A stretch of 64,000 nt of DNA from Achromobacter pestifer (GTDB lineage: Bacteria; Pseudomonadota; Gammaproteobacteria; Burkholderiales; Burkholderiaceae_B): positions 558,001 to 622,000 of the forward strand of contig NZ_CADIJX010000004.1 of NCBI RefSeq assembly GCF_902859625.1, in the 5' to 3' direction. Under the pieces are notes generated by a model. The model was not told the origin of the DNA. It saw nothing but the letters and a program-made list of their open reading frames with translations, and did not search any database. Positions 1 to 7,583 of this stretch are shown here, piece after piece. A program made the position numbers and the translations under genes. Numbering within the stretch: the stretch's first letter is position 1; each line of letters opens with the position of its first letter.

Positions 1-194
1 CGCGCAAGAAGACCAACGGCGCCTCGCGCGATTTGACCCGTCTGGAAGAAGCCCTGTCCGATCACCTGGGCACTCGTGTCGCCTTGAAGGTCGGCGCCAA
101 GGAAAAGGGGCAGATCGTCATCGATTTCCACGGCTGGGAACACCTGAATTCACTGCTTGAGCGCCAAGGCCTGTCCGGAGTGGTGGATGCCTGA
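1..194 (+). CDS. parB: ParB chromosome-partitioning protein, C-terminal end (partial)
   Basis: This is the last 64 codons of a gene that begins before the window, read in frame 3 and ending in TGA at 192-194. The translated tail contains RLEEALSDHLGTRVAL, then GQIVIDFHGWEHLNSLLERQ. That is the C-terminal dimerisation domain of chromosomal ParB/Spo0J (known family pattern: LE..L...LGT.V.i, then G.i.I.f.s..dL..il). ParB binds parS sites near the origin and works with the ParA ATPase in chromosome segregation. Its presence suggests the window lies close to oriC. The stop overlaps the start of the asparaginase gene by 8 bases, so the two are probably co-transcribed. Confidence 0.85.
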   Translation, partial: RKKTNGASRDLTRLEEALSDHLGTRVALKVGAKEKGQIVIDFHGWEHLNSLLERQGLSGVVDA

Positions 195-1191
195 GCACGC
201 CTTGCCGGTCGTGGCGGTGCTGGCCACTGGCGGCACCATAGCCGGCGCGCAGGCAGACGCGACGTCCGCCGGTTACAAGGCCGGCTCGTTCTCCGTCAAC
301 GCCTTGCTGGCCGCTGTGCCGCAATTGACGGGCATTGCCGAGATTCGTGCCGAGCAAGTCGCCAACGTCGGCAGCCAGAACATGACGCACGACGTCTGGC
401 GCGCGTTAGCCGAAAGAGTGGACGCTTTATGCCAGGACCCTTCGGTGGCAGGCATCGTCATTACGCACGGTACCGACACGCTTGAAGAGACTGCGTATTT
501 TCTGAGTCTTGTGATTCAGCACGACAAGCCCGTCGTACTGGTGGGCGCCATGCGTCCGGCGACAGCGCTGGGCGCCGAAGGCCCGGCCAACCTGTACAAC
601 GCGGTGGCGCTTGCGCGCCATCCCGACGCGCGCGGTCGCGGGCCGCTTGTCGTCATGAATGATGACGTGCACTACGCACGCGAAATCCAGAAGATCGCCA
701 GCGCGGGCCTGTGTGCCTTCACGTCGCCCAATCGCGGCCGTGCCGGCGTCATGCATGGTGGCATGCCGTGCTTCTATTCGCTCAATACCACCACGCACAC
801 CACGCAAAGCGAGTTTTCACTCGCATTGTTGGATAAGGCCGGCTGGCCGCGCGTGGATATCGTTTACGCCTACGCCAACCTGCAAGCCGATCTGATTGAT
901 TTTCTGGCCGGTGTCGCGGAAGGCATCGTGCTGGCTGGCGTGGGTGACGGCAACGCGACCGACCTGGCCATCGACGCGCTGAGCCAGGCCGTCGCGGACG
1001 GCGTGGCCGTGGTGCGTGCAAGCCGCACGGGCAGCGGGTTTGTCGCACGTGATGTCGAACTGGATGACGCCAGCCTGGGCTTTATCGCCGCGCGGGATCT
1101 GAACCCGCAAAAGGCGCGCATCCTGCTGATGCTGGGCCTGTCGCTTACACGCGATCCCGCCAGCTTGCAGGCGATCTTCGACCGCTATTGA
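187..1191 (+). CDS. L-asparaginase (type I/II asparaginase family)
   Basis: A 334-residue enzyme predicted to hydrolyse L-asparagine to aspartate and ammonia. Both catalytic signatures are present: ATGGTIAG at residues 13-20 (nucleophilic Thr) and HGTDTLEET near residue 94 (second Thr-Asp pair), with the conserved DKPVVLVGAMRP following. A longer open frame from TTG at 157 exists, but the ATG at 187 is preferred. GGAG lies about 8 bases upstream, and residue 1 falls just before the conserved first strand. No signal peptide is visible, so the enzyme is probably cytoplasmic although its motifs resemble the periplasmic class. The start lies inside the parB stop region, implying translational coupling. 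It ends tail-to-tail with the LysR gene, overlapping by 7 bases. Confidence 0.88.
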   Translation: MPEHALPVVAVLATGGTIAGAQADATSAGYKAGSFSVNALLAAVPQLTGIAEIRAEQVANVGSQNMTHDVWRALAERVDALCQDPSVAGIVITHGTDTLEETAYFLSLVIQHDKPVVLVGAMRPATALGAEGPANLYNAVALARHPDARGRGPLVVMNDDVHYAREIQKIASAGLCAFTSPNRGRAGVMHGGMPCFYSLNTTTHTTQSEFSLALLDKAGWPRVDIVYAYANLQADLIDFLAGVAEGIVLAGVGDGNATDLAIDALSQAVADGVAVVRASRTGSGFVARDVELDDASLGFIAARDLNPQKARILLMLGLSLTRDPASLQAIFDRY

Positions 1192-2078
1192 ACGGGCGGC
1201 GTCGCGCCGCCCACATCGGCTTGTTGCGCCAATCCCAGGTTGGCCCGCAACATGTCATAGACCTGCCGCGTCAGCGGATTGATCAGGTCACGCCTTATCC
1301 ACAGGAAGTAGGTCACGTCCGGCAAGGGCGGTAATCCTTCCTTTTCCCCCAGCACGCGCATCTCTGGCCCCAACAGTTCCACGCTGCGGGCCGTAACGCC
1401 CAGCCCGGCACGCAGCGCGGCTTTGATTCCCACCAGATTCGGCGCCACATAGTTGGTATGCCAGCGCACACGCGCCTGTTCCAGTGCATTCAAGGCCAGC
1501 CGGCGAAAGATGCTGGGCTCATCCGCCAGCACCAGCGGTACCGGCGCATGCATGTCGTGCACATAGTCGGCCGAGGACAGCCAGACGGTCGGAGACGTAC
1601 GCAGGGCGACGCCTTCAAAGTCTTGGTCGAAGCGCGTGGATATCGTCAGGTCAATCTCGCCGGCACGCAACGCATCCATCAGGAAGGGACTGCGATCCAC
1701 GCGGATCTCCAGCTTCACGCGCGGGGCCGACCGTGCGATGTGCGTCAGCAGCGTGGGCAAGATGGTGTCGGCCACGTCCAGCGGTGCGCCCAGACGTAAA
1801 TCGCCCTCCAGCGGCCCGTCTTGCAGGGCACGCAGCGCCTCGTCGTTGATGGCCAGCATGTGACGCGCATATTCCACCAGCCGCCGCCCATGTGAAGACA
1901 GCACCTTGTTGCGCCCCTGTTTTTCAAACAAGGGCAGGCCAATGGTGGATTCCAGACGCTGCATCTGCTGCGTGATGGCCGATTGGGTCTTATGCAGCCG
2001 ATTGGCGGCTTCCGAAAACGTATCGTGCTGGGCGATGGCCGTCAGCGTGCGAAGCAGGTCCAGATCCAGGTTGCGCAT
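1185..2078 (-). CDS. LysR-family transcriptional regulator
   Basis: A 297-residue LysR-type regulator. The N-terminal winged helix-turn-helix is clear: [20 protein letters not shown], then [20 protein letters not shown] and [23 protein letters not shown]. It is followed by a two-lobed co-inducer domain starting near residue 90 ([20 protein letters not shown]). The length is normal for the family. It is divergent from the sulfur operon at 2196. A 15-bp palindrome (2094-2108) lies 15 bases upstream of its start, which fits autoregulation and control of that operon, though this is inference. A perfect DnaA box (1295-1303) lies inside the coding region. The ligand cannot be told from the sequence. 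Confidence 0.9.
   Translation of the reverse strand: MRNLDLDLLRTLTAIAQHDTFSEAANRLHKTQSAITQQMQRLESTIGLPLFEKQGRNKVLSSHGRRLVEYARHMLAINDEALRALQDGPLEGDLRLGAPLDVADTILPTLLTHIARSAPRVKLEIRVDRSPFLMDALRAGEIDLTISTRFDQDFEGVALRTSPTVWLSSADYVHDMHAPVPLVLADEPSIFRRLALNALEQARVRWHTNYVAPNLVGIKAALRAGLGVTARSVELLGPEMRVLGEKEGLPPLPDVTYFLWIRRDLINPLTRQVYDMLRANLGLAQQADVGGATPPVQ
1295..1303 (+). promoter_or_regulatory. Consensus DnaA box
   Basis: The sequence TTATCCACA is a perfect match to the strict DnaA box and lies within the LysR coding region. Two more perfect boxes occur 2 kb further on. Whether DnaA binds here is inference. Confidence 0.45.
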
Positions 2079-2093
2079 GGCGGGCTCAAAAAT

Positions 2094-2108
2094 ATTAGCG
2101 TTGCTAAT
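2094..2108. promoter_or_regulatory. Palindrome, candidate LysR operator
   Basis: ATTAGC-GTT-GCTAAT is a perfect 6-bp inverted repeat with a 3-base centre. It lies in the divergent region between lysR and the sulfur operon, and its A/T-rich ends fit the T-N11-A rule for LysR sites. The position next to the lysR start suggests autoregulation. Confidence 0.5.
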
Positions 2109-2120
2109 GGAATGTTAAGG

Positions 2121-2132
2121 CAATTTAAATTG
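2121..2132. promoter_or_regulatory. Second palindrome in the lysR-sulfur operon divergent region
   Basis: CAATTTAAATTG is a perfect 12-bp palindrome placed 12 bases after the first one. It could be a second regulator half-site pair or part of a promoter. No single strong sigma-70 match stands out around it. Confidence 0.3.
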
Positions 2133-2195
2133 TTGAGGCGGATCCCGAGCGATACATTAGGTGCAATAACTCATGAAACAAGAGGGAAAATCAAA

Positions 2196-2783
2196 GTGAG
2201 CAATGCGCACCCCCACCAAGCCGGCATCGATGCCGCCATCGGAAATATTAAAAAAACTGTAGGAAATAAGGGGCTGAATCGAGACAGCCTGGATGACGTG
2301 CTGCAAGAACTGGTGGCGCTCGCGGGTCACACGGACTGGTGGGCGAATGACCGCTACGCCGCGCCCGAGGACGGCGAGCGTCAGGCGCGCTACCTGATCG
2401 CCGAGGACGACGACAAGAGCTATGCGCTGTACTTGAACGTGATGCGGCCCGGCAACAAGATCGTGCCCCACAACCACACGACCTGGGCCTGTATCGCGGC
2501 CGTCGAGGGCGTGGAATACAACTACGTTTATGACCGCACTGATGATGGGTCCGTGCCCGGCGTCGGCCATCTGGAAAAGACCGGCACCGTGGTGGTGGGC
2601 CCGGGCGCCGGCATCGCCTTGATGCCCGACGACATCCATGCCGTCGAGATCCAGGGCGATAGCGTCATCCGCCATCTGCACATGTACGGCCGCGCCCTGG
2701 AAACGCTGAACGAACGCCTGGGCTTCGATCTGGTCGCCGGCACCTGCAAGATCATGCCGATCGGCGTGCAAACGCGACGCTGA
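2196..2783 (+). CDS. Cysteine dioxygenase-like cupin protein
   Basis: A 195-residue double-stranded beta-helix protein resembling the bacterial cysteine/thiol dioxygenase group. The expected iron-binding histidines are visible: H92 and H94 in [20 protein letters not shown], and H148 in [13 protein letters not shown]. Family members oxidise a thiol such as cysteine or 3-mercaptopropionate to a sulfinate. The substrate here is not determined. The GTG at 2196 is chosen because AGAGGG lies upstream at good distance. A longer in-frame reading back to 1983 would overlap lysR and has no ribosome-binding site. It is followed after 2 bases by a cystathionine beta-lyase and then a rhodanese, so it heads a sulfur-compound operon, probably controlled by the divergent LysR regulator. 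Confidence 0.75.
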   Translation: MSNAHPHQAGIDAAIGNIKKTVGNKGLNRDSLDDVLQELVALAGHTDWWANDRYAAPEDGERQARYLIAEDDDKSYALYLNVMRPGNKIVPHNHTTWACIAAVEGVEYNYVYDRTDDGSVPGVGHLEKTGTVVVGPGAGIALMPDDIHAVEIQGDSVIRHLHMYGRALETLNERLGFDLVAGTCKIMPIGVQTRR

Positions 2784-2785
2784 TC

Positions 2786-3967
2786 ATGCACAAGCCCTAT
2801 CGGTCAGCAACGCGCTTGTTGCGCGCGGGGCGTCCCCATCAAGGATGGGTCAACACCCCCGTCACCCGCGCCAGCACCTATGTCTTCGATAGCGTCGCGG
2901 CTTGGCGCGACACACGCGAACGCCGCGAGCAGGAGCGCTTGCCGTCCTATGGTGCGCGTGGCACCGACAGCACGCATGCATTGGAAGACGCGCTGATTGA
3001 ACTGGAAGAGGGCTATCGCGCCGCGCTGTATCCCACGGGGCAAGCGGCCATCGCGACCGTGTTGCTCGCTTACTTGCGCACGGGGGATCATCTGCTGATC
3101 ACCGATGCGGTGTACGAGCCCGTGCGTCGCTTCTGCGTCGAGCATTTGACGCGGCTAGGCATCGAATATACGTTCTACCGGCCCGACGGCGCGGGCATCG
3201 AGGCGTTGATTCGTCCCAATACGCGCATGATTTACGCGGAGTCGCCGGGTTCGTTGACGTACGAGATTCCGGACCTCTCCGAGTTATCCACAGCGGCAAG
3301 AAAATACGATTGTTGGCTGGCTGTGGATAACACGTGGGCGTCGGGGTTGATATACAAACCGCTTACGCTCGGCGCGGATATTTCGATTCTTGCTGCCACT
3401 AAATACCTGGGCGGCCACGCCGACGTGATGATGGGCGCCGTGATCACCAACCGCCAAGCCTGGCCCGCCCTGGACCGCGCCCGCATCGACTTCGGCCAGA
3501 CCGTGGGCGCCGACGATGCCTTCCTGGTGCTGCGTGGCATGCGTTCCCTGCCGCTGCGCATGGCGCAACACGCCAAGAACGCCATGCTGGTCGCGGCGTG
3601 GCTACAAGGCCGTTCGGAAATCGCCCGTGTGCGATACCCGGCCTTGCCGGGAGATCCGTCGTATGCGCGCTGGCTGCGCGACTGCACGGGCGCAAACGGC
3701 TTGCTGACCATCGAATTGTCGGATGCTTACCGTGACGCGGATGCCGAACGCCTGATCGACAGTCTGCGCTTGTTCGGCATCGGCGCATCGTGGGGGGGCT
3801 TTGAAAGCCTCGTGATTCCCGTGCGGCTGAATTCGCGATCGTTGCCTGACCCTACGCCGCGGGGCGCGATGCTGCGCCTGCATATCGGCCTGGAAGATCC
3901 GCAGGACCTGATCGGCGACCTTGAACAAGGCTTGTCGGTGATGGCCCAATCCCCTCGTTTCCTTTGA
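2786..3967 (+). CDS. metC: Cystathionine beta-lyase / Cys-Met metabolism PLP enzyme
   Basis: A 393-residue fold-type I PLP enzyme. Visible motifs include YPTGQAAIATVLLA (phosphate-binding part), AVDNTWASGLIYKPL (the Asp that holds the pyridine nitrogen) and ILAATKYLGGHADVMMGA, with the Schiff-base lysine at K206. These match the cystathionine beta-lyase branch, which cleaves cystathionine to homocysteine, pyruvate and ammonia. A more general cysteine-conjugate or cysteine desulfhydrase role is possible. The gene starts 2 bases after the cupin dioxygenase stop and runs into the rhodanese gene, so the three are co-transcribed. Two inverted perfect DnaA boxes (3284-3292 and 3322-3330) lie in an AT-richer stretch of this gene. 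Confidence 0.82.
   Translation: MHKPYRSATRLLRAGRPHQGWVNTPVTRASTYVFDSVAAWRDTRERREQERLPSYGARGTDSTHALEDALIELEEGYRAALYPTGQAAIATVLLAYLRTGDHLLITDAVYEPVRRFCVEHLTRLGIEYTFYRPDGAGIEALIRPNTRMIYAESPGSLTYEIPDLSELSTAARKYDCWLAVDNTWASGLIYKPLTLGADISILAATKYLGGHADVMMGAVITNRQAWPALDRARIDFGQTVGADDAFLVLRGMRSLPLRMAQHAKNAMLVAAWLQGRSEIARVRYPALPGDPSYARWLRDCTGANGLLTIELSDAYRDADAERLIDSLRLFGIGASWGGFESLVIPVRLNSRSLPDPTPRGAMLRLHIGLEDPQDLIGDLEQGLSVMAQSPRFL
3284..3330. promoter_or_regulatory. Pair of inverted consensus DnaA boxes
   Basis: TTATCCACA at 3284-3292 on the plus strand and its exact complement TGTGGATAA at 3322-3330 face each other across 29 bases. Both are perfect strict DnaA boxes. The surrounding 100 bases are richer in A and T than the rest of the gene. 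They are in coding sequence of metC, so the match may be partly fortuitous, but such boxes are rare in GC-rich DNA. Confidence 0.45.
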
Positions 3968-3972
3968 CTCTC

Positions 3973-5571
3973 ATGAAGCACTCCAATACCGCCCCTTTCG
4001 TCGCCGACGTCGACTCGCATACGCTCAAAGAATGGCTGCATGATGGTCACGAGATAGCTCTGCTGGACGTGCGCGAACACGGCCAGTACGGTGAATCCCA
4101 CCTGTTCTACGCGGCGCCCGTGCCGTACAGCCGGCTAGAGATCGACATCGTGCGCCTGGCGCCGCGCCGCAACGTGCGGGTGGTGGTCTACGACAACGGG
4201 GCTGCCGATAGCACGGCCGTTCGCGCCGCGCAAGCCTTGACGAGGTTGGGCTATACCCAGGTGCATCGCCTGGCCGGCGGCATCGCCCAGTGGCAGCGGG
4301 ACGGCTATGCCGCCTTCGCGGGTGTGAATGTTCCCAGCAAGACGTTCGGCGAGCTGGCCGAAGAAGTCTTCCACACGCCGCGCATCGGTGCGCGCGAACT
4401 GGCCGAGCGCCAGCGGCGCGGCGACGACTTGATCGTGCTGGACGGCAGGCCGTATGCCGAATATCAGAAGATGAGCATTCCCGGCGGAATCTGTTGCCCG
4501 AACGGAGAGCTGGCGCTGCGCGCGCATACGCTGGCCACGGATCCGAACACCACGATCGTCATCAACTGCGCGGGCCGCACGCGCAGCATCATCGGTGCGC
4601 AGACGTTGATCAACCTTGGCGTGCCCAACCCCGTCTACGCGCTGGAGAACGGCACGCAAGGCTGGTACCTGGAAGACCTGCCGCTGGAGCACGGCGCGCA
4701 ACGCCGCTATGACCATGGCATCGCGCCCAAGGACCTGCCGGCGCTGGCCGCCCGTTCCGCGAAATTGGCAGATCGCCATGGCGTGCCGTTCGTCAGCGCT
4801 GCCACGGTACAGGCCTGGCTGCACGACGCCGAGCGCAGCACCTTTCTGTGCGACGTGCGCGACGCGGAAGAATTTGCGCGGGGCTCCTTGCCCGGCGCGC
4901 AGCACACGCCGGGCGGGCAGCTCGTGCAGGCGACCGACCAGTACCTGGCCGTGCGCGGCGCGCGTATTGTCGTCTTCGATGCCGAAGGCGTGCGCGCGCC
5001 GGTCGTGGCCAGCTGGTTGCGGCAGATGGGCTGGGACGCCAGCGTGCTGCAAGAGGGCGCCAGCGCCGCCTTGACCCGCGAGACGCCGGCCGTGGAAACG
5101 CCGCCCGTTCCAGGCGTGTCCGACGCGGCGCTGGCGGCAGCGCTGGCGCAAGGCGCGCAGGCGGTCGATATTCGTCCGGGCATGCGCTATCGCGCCAGCC
5201 ACATCGCGGGGGCGCAATGGTCGATCCGTCCGCGCCTGGATCGCCTGGCGCTGGATTGCGAGCGTCCTGTCGTGTTGCTGGCCGAAGATGCGGCCGTGGC
5301 CGCCTGGGCGGCTGAGGACCTGCGCGCCTTGGGCATCAAAGACATCAAGGTAAATACCGGCACGCCGGCCAGTTGGGCGGCGCAAGGCCTGCCGTTGGAA
5401 TCCACGCCTGCCGAGCCGGCCGACGGCGAGTGCATCGACTATCTGTTCTTCGTGCACGACCGCCATGACGGCAACAAGGCCGCGGCCCGCCAGTACCTGT
5501 CCTGGGAGACCAACCTGGTCAAGCAAATCGACGAACGCGAGTTGGCGGGCTATCGCTTTCCAGCCGGCTGA
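3973..5571 (+). CDS. Four-domain rhodanese-related sulfurtransferase
   Basis: A protein of about 532 residues built from four rhodanese-like domains at roughly residues 10-115, 130-240, 265-365 and 380-475, plus a short C-terminal tail. Domain 2 holds the only recognisable catalytic loop, VINCAGRTRS, with C199. The equivalent loops of domain 1 (VVVYDNGAADS), domain 3 (IVVFDAEGVRA) and domain 4 (VVLLAEDAAVA) lack the cysteine. The protein should transfer sulfane sulfur from a donor such as thiosulfate or a persulfide to an acceptor. It follows metC, so it may handle persulfide made by the lyase. ATG 3973 is given as start. A TTG at 3964 overlapping the metC stop is also possible, and neither has a strong ribosome-binding site. 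Confidence 0.85.
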   Translation: MKHSNTAPFVADVDSHTLKEWLHDGHEIALLDVREHGQYGESHLFYAAPVPYSRLEIDIVRLAPRRNVRVVVYDNGAADSTAVRAAQALTRLGYTQVHRLAGGIAQWQRDGYAAFAGVNVPSKTFGELAEEVFHTPRIGARELAERQRRGDDLIVLDGRPYAEYQKMSIPGGICCPNGELALRAHTLATDPNTTIVINCAGRTRSIIGAQTLINLGVPNPVYALENGTQGWYLEDLPLEHGAQRRYDHGIAPKDLPALAARSAKLADRHGVPFVSAATVQAWLHDAERSTFLCDVRDAEEFARGSLPGAQHTPGGQLVQATDQYLAVRGARIVVFDAEGVRAPVVASWLRQMGWDASVLQEGASAALTRETPAVETPPVPGVSDAALAAALAQGAQAVDIRPGMRYRASHIAGAQWSIRPRLDRLALDCERPVVLLAEDAAVAAWAAEDLRALGIKDIKVNTGTPASWAAQGLPLESTPAEPADGECIDYLFFVHDRHDGNKAAARQYLSWETNLVKQIDERELAGYRFPAG

Positions 5572-5766
5572 CGCCGCTTATTGACGCCGCCCGACGAGGG
5601 CGCAAGCGCCGTGACGGCCCGCAGAGGCCACGCGCCGCGAAGACAGATGCATCAACCCGATCAATACGCCCCACCGGCCTCCGCCGGCGGGGTGCGGACG
5701 GTTCATGGCGAACCGAAATGCAAAGGACGGCCGAGTATCCGGTCGCCGACACAAGGGGAAATCCAG

Positions 5767-6774
5767 ATGAAGCACCATGCATTGCACGTTTGCGGGACGG
5801 CCGCCGTGGCCCTGGCCGGGGTGTTGTGGAGCGCCTGCGGCCAGGCGCAAGCCCAGGCGCTTGCGCCGCTGGCGGATTATCCGAAGCAGGCCATCACCGT
5901 GGTTTCGCCATTTCCGCCTGGAGGCGGCAACGATGGCGTGGCCCGCTTGATTGCGCAGGAACTGGGCGCCATCATCGGCCAAAGCGTGGTGGTGGAAAAC
6001 CGTTCGGGCGCGGGCGGCAACGTGGGCACGGCACAGGTGTCGCGCGCCAAGCCCGACGGCTACACCCTGGTGATGTCGCAGACCAGCGTCATGGCCGTCA
6101 ATCCGCGTCTGTACAAGAACGTGGGCTTTGATCCGGTGAAGGACTTCACGCCGATCTCGCAGATCACGTCCGCGCCGCTGGTGCTGGTGGCGCGCACCGA
6201 AAGCCCGTACAAGACCCTGGCCGACTATCTGGACGCCGCGCGCAAGCAGCCGGGCATCATCACGTACGCCACGCCCGGCAATGGCACCATGAGCCATCTG
6301 ATGGGCGCTCTGGTATCGAAGAAGGCGGGGGTGAGCCTGGTGCATGTGCCTTACCGGGGGGCGGCCCCGGCCATCACCGACCTCATGGGCGGCACGGTGG
6401 ACATGCTGATCACCTCGCCAGCGTCGGCCGAACCCATGGTGACCGCGGGCAAGCTGCGCATCCTGGCGCTAAGCCACGAAAACAGCATTGGCGTCTTCAA
6501 GGGGGCGCCCACGCTGAAGCAAAGCGGCCTGGACGGCATCACCGCCGATGACTGGTACGGCTTGTTCGCACCCGCCGGCACGCCGCCCGCGCGTATCGCA
6601 TACCTGGCGCAGGCAGTGGCCCAGGCGATGAAATCGCAGAATGTGATCGCCAAGATCAATAGCGGCGGCAGCTGGCCGGTGGGCAGTCAGCCGGACGCTT
6701 TCAAGACGCGCTTGCAGGAAGACACGGTGTATTGGGCGGACATGGTCAAGACGGCCGGGGTATCGCTGGACTGA
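5767..6774 (+). CDS. Bug-family (TctC-like) tripartite tricarboxylate solute-binding protein
   Basis: A 335-residue periplasmic binding protein. The N-terminus has a signal peptide (positively charged start, VAVALAG-type core) ending near AQAQA around residue 30. A cysteine at residue 23 makes a lipoprotein signal conceivable but poor. The mature part shows the family hallmarks: YPKQAITVVSPFPPGGGNDGVARLIAQ, VENRSGAGGNVGT, YNPRLY-type loops and YRGAAPAITDLMGG. Bug proteins bind small carboxylates or related solutes for TctAB-type transporters. No membrane components are next to it, as is common for the many orphan Bug genes of Bordetella and Achromobacter. The ATG at 5767 has AGGGGAAA upstream. 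The 195-base gap before it shows no other gene. Confidence 0.88.
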   Translation: MKHHALHVCGTAAVALAGVLWSACGQAQAQALAPLADYPKQAITVVSPFPPGGGNDGVARLIAQELGAIIGQSVVVENRSGAGGNVGTAQVSRAKPDGYTLVMSQTSVMAVNPRLYKNVGFDPVKDFTPISQITSAPLVLVARTESPYKTLADYLDAARKQPGIITYATPGNGTMSHLMGALVSKKAGVSLVHVPYRGAAPAITDLMGGTVDMLITSPASAEPMVTAGKLRILALSHENSIGVFKGAPTLKQSGLDGITADDWYGLFAPAGTPPARIAYLAQAVAQAMKSQNVIAKINSGGSWPVGSQPDAFKTRLQEDTVYWADMVKTAGVSLD

Positions 6775-6804
6775 TGCCGCCAAGGGCTGGCGCTGGCGCC
6801 AGCC

Positions 6805-7566
6805 CTACACGGCCAGCACGTTGCCCACTGCGGCATTCAATGCCGCGTAGGCCGGCAGTTTCTGCGCACTGGTATTGGTTATCAGGTGGTCGACACGGTC
6901 TGCGTCGCAAAATGACACGCGGCTGCACAGGCCGATCTTGCTGAAGTCGGCCAGCAGCACCAGTTGCTTGGCATTGGCCGTCATTGCGCGGGCGACTTCC
7001 GCTTCGCGCAAGTCGTAGTTGGTGGCGCCGCATTCTGCGTCCACGCCAACCGGCGACAGCAACGCCATGTCGGCGCGGTAGCGGTGGATCTCGGCGATCG
7101 TGATGTCGCCCGCCGTGGCGCAGACCGGGCCGCCGACGGAGCCGCCCAGCATGATCAGCTGGTTGGCGCCATTGCCCGCCGCGCCCACCTTCAGCGCCAC
7201 ATCGAACGAATTCGTGATGAGGGTCAGGCCGGACAGCTTGGCCAGTTCATCGGCCAGCACGCTGGTGGTGCTTCCTGCATCCAGGAACAGGGTCTGGCCG
7301 CTGGACAACAGCCCGGCCGCCGCGCGCGCGATGGCGCGCTTGTACTTCACGCGCGTATGCACGCGCTCCGCGATCGGGGGTTCGCTGTGCACGGGCACGG
7401 CGCCGCCATGCACGCGGCGCAATTCACCCATGGCTTCCAGCTCAAGCAGGTCCCGCCTGACGGTCTCACGCGACACGCCGAGTTCGCCGACGATGCGATC
7501 GGTCGATACCTGCTGCAATGAAGACAGCAGGGCGCGGATTCTCTGATACCGCTCTTCTTGCCACAT
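6805..7566 (-). CDS. DeoR-family transcriptional regulator
   Basis: A 253-residue DeoR-type repressor. The N-terminal helix-turn-helix reads ERYQRIRALLSSLQQVSTDR, then GELGVSRETVRRDLLELEAM and GELRRVHGGAVPV, a classical DeoR signature. The C-terminal part is a DeoRC sugar-phosphate-isomerase-like sensor domain with the typical LFLDAGSTTSVLADEL and LITNSFDVALKV motifs. DeoR proteins usually respond to phosphorylated small molecules, which fits the phosphatase encoded nearby. The gene is last in the minus-strand ABC transporter operon, 17 bases after the permease stop, so it probably regulates this locus. Confidence 0.9.
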   Translation of the reverse strand: MWQEERYQRIRALLSSLQQVSTDRIVGELGVSRETVRRDLLELEAMGELRRVHGGAVPVHSEPPIAERVHTRVKYKRAIARAAAGLLSSGQTLFLDAGSTTSVLADELAKLSGLTLITNSFDVALKVGAAGNGANQLIMLGGSVGGPVCATAGDITIAEIHRYRADMALLSPVGVDAECGATNYDLREAEVARAMTANAKQLVLLADFSKIGLCSRVSFCDADRVDHLITNTSAQKLPAYAALNAAVGNVLAV

Positions 7567-7583
7567 ATCCGATGCTTCCTAAT

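Noticed and set aside
4135-5526. Minus-strand open frame of 463 codons opposite the rhodanese gene
   Set aside because: The composition is typical of an antisense shadow and the plus-strand product has clear rhodanese domains.
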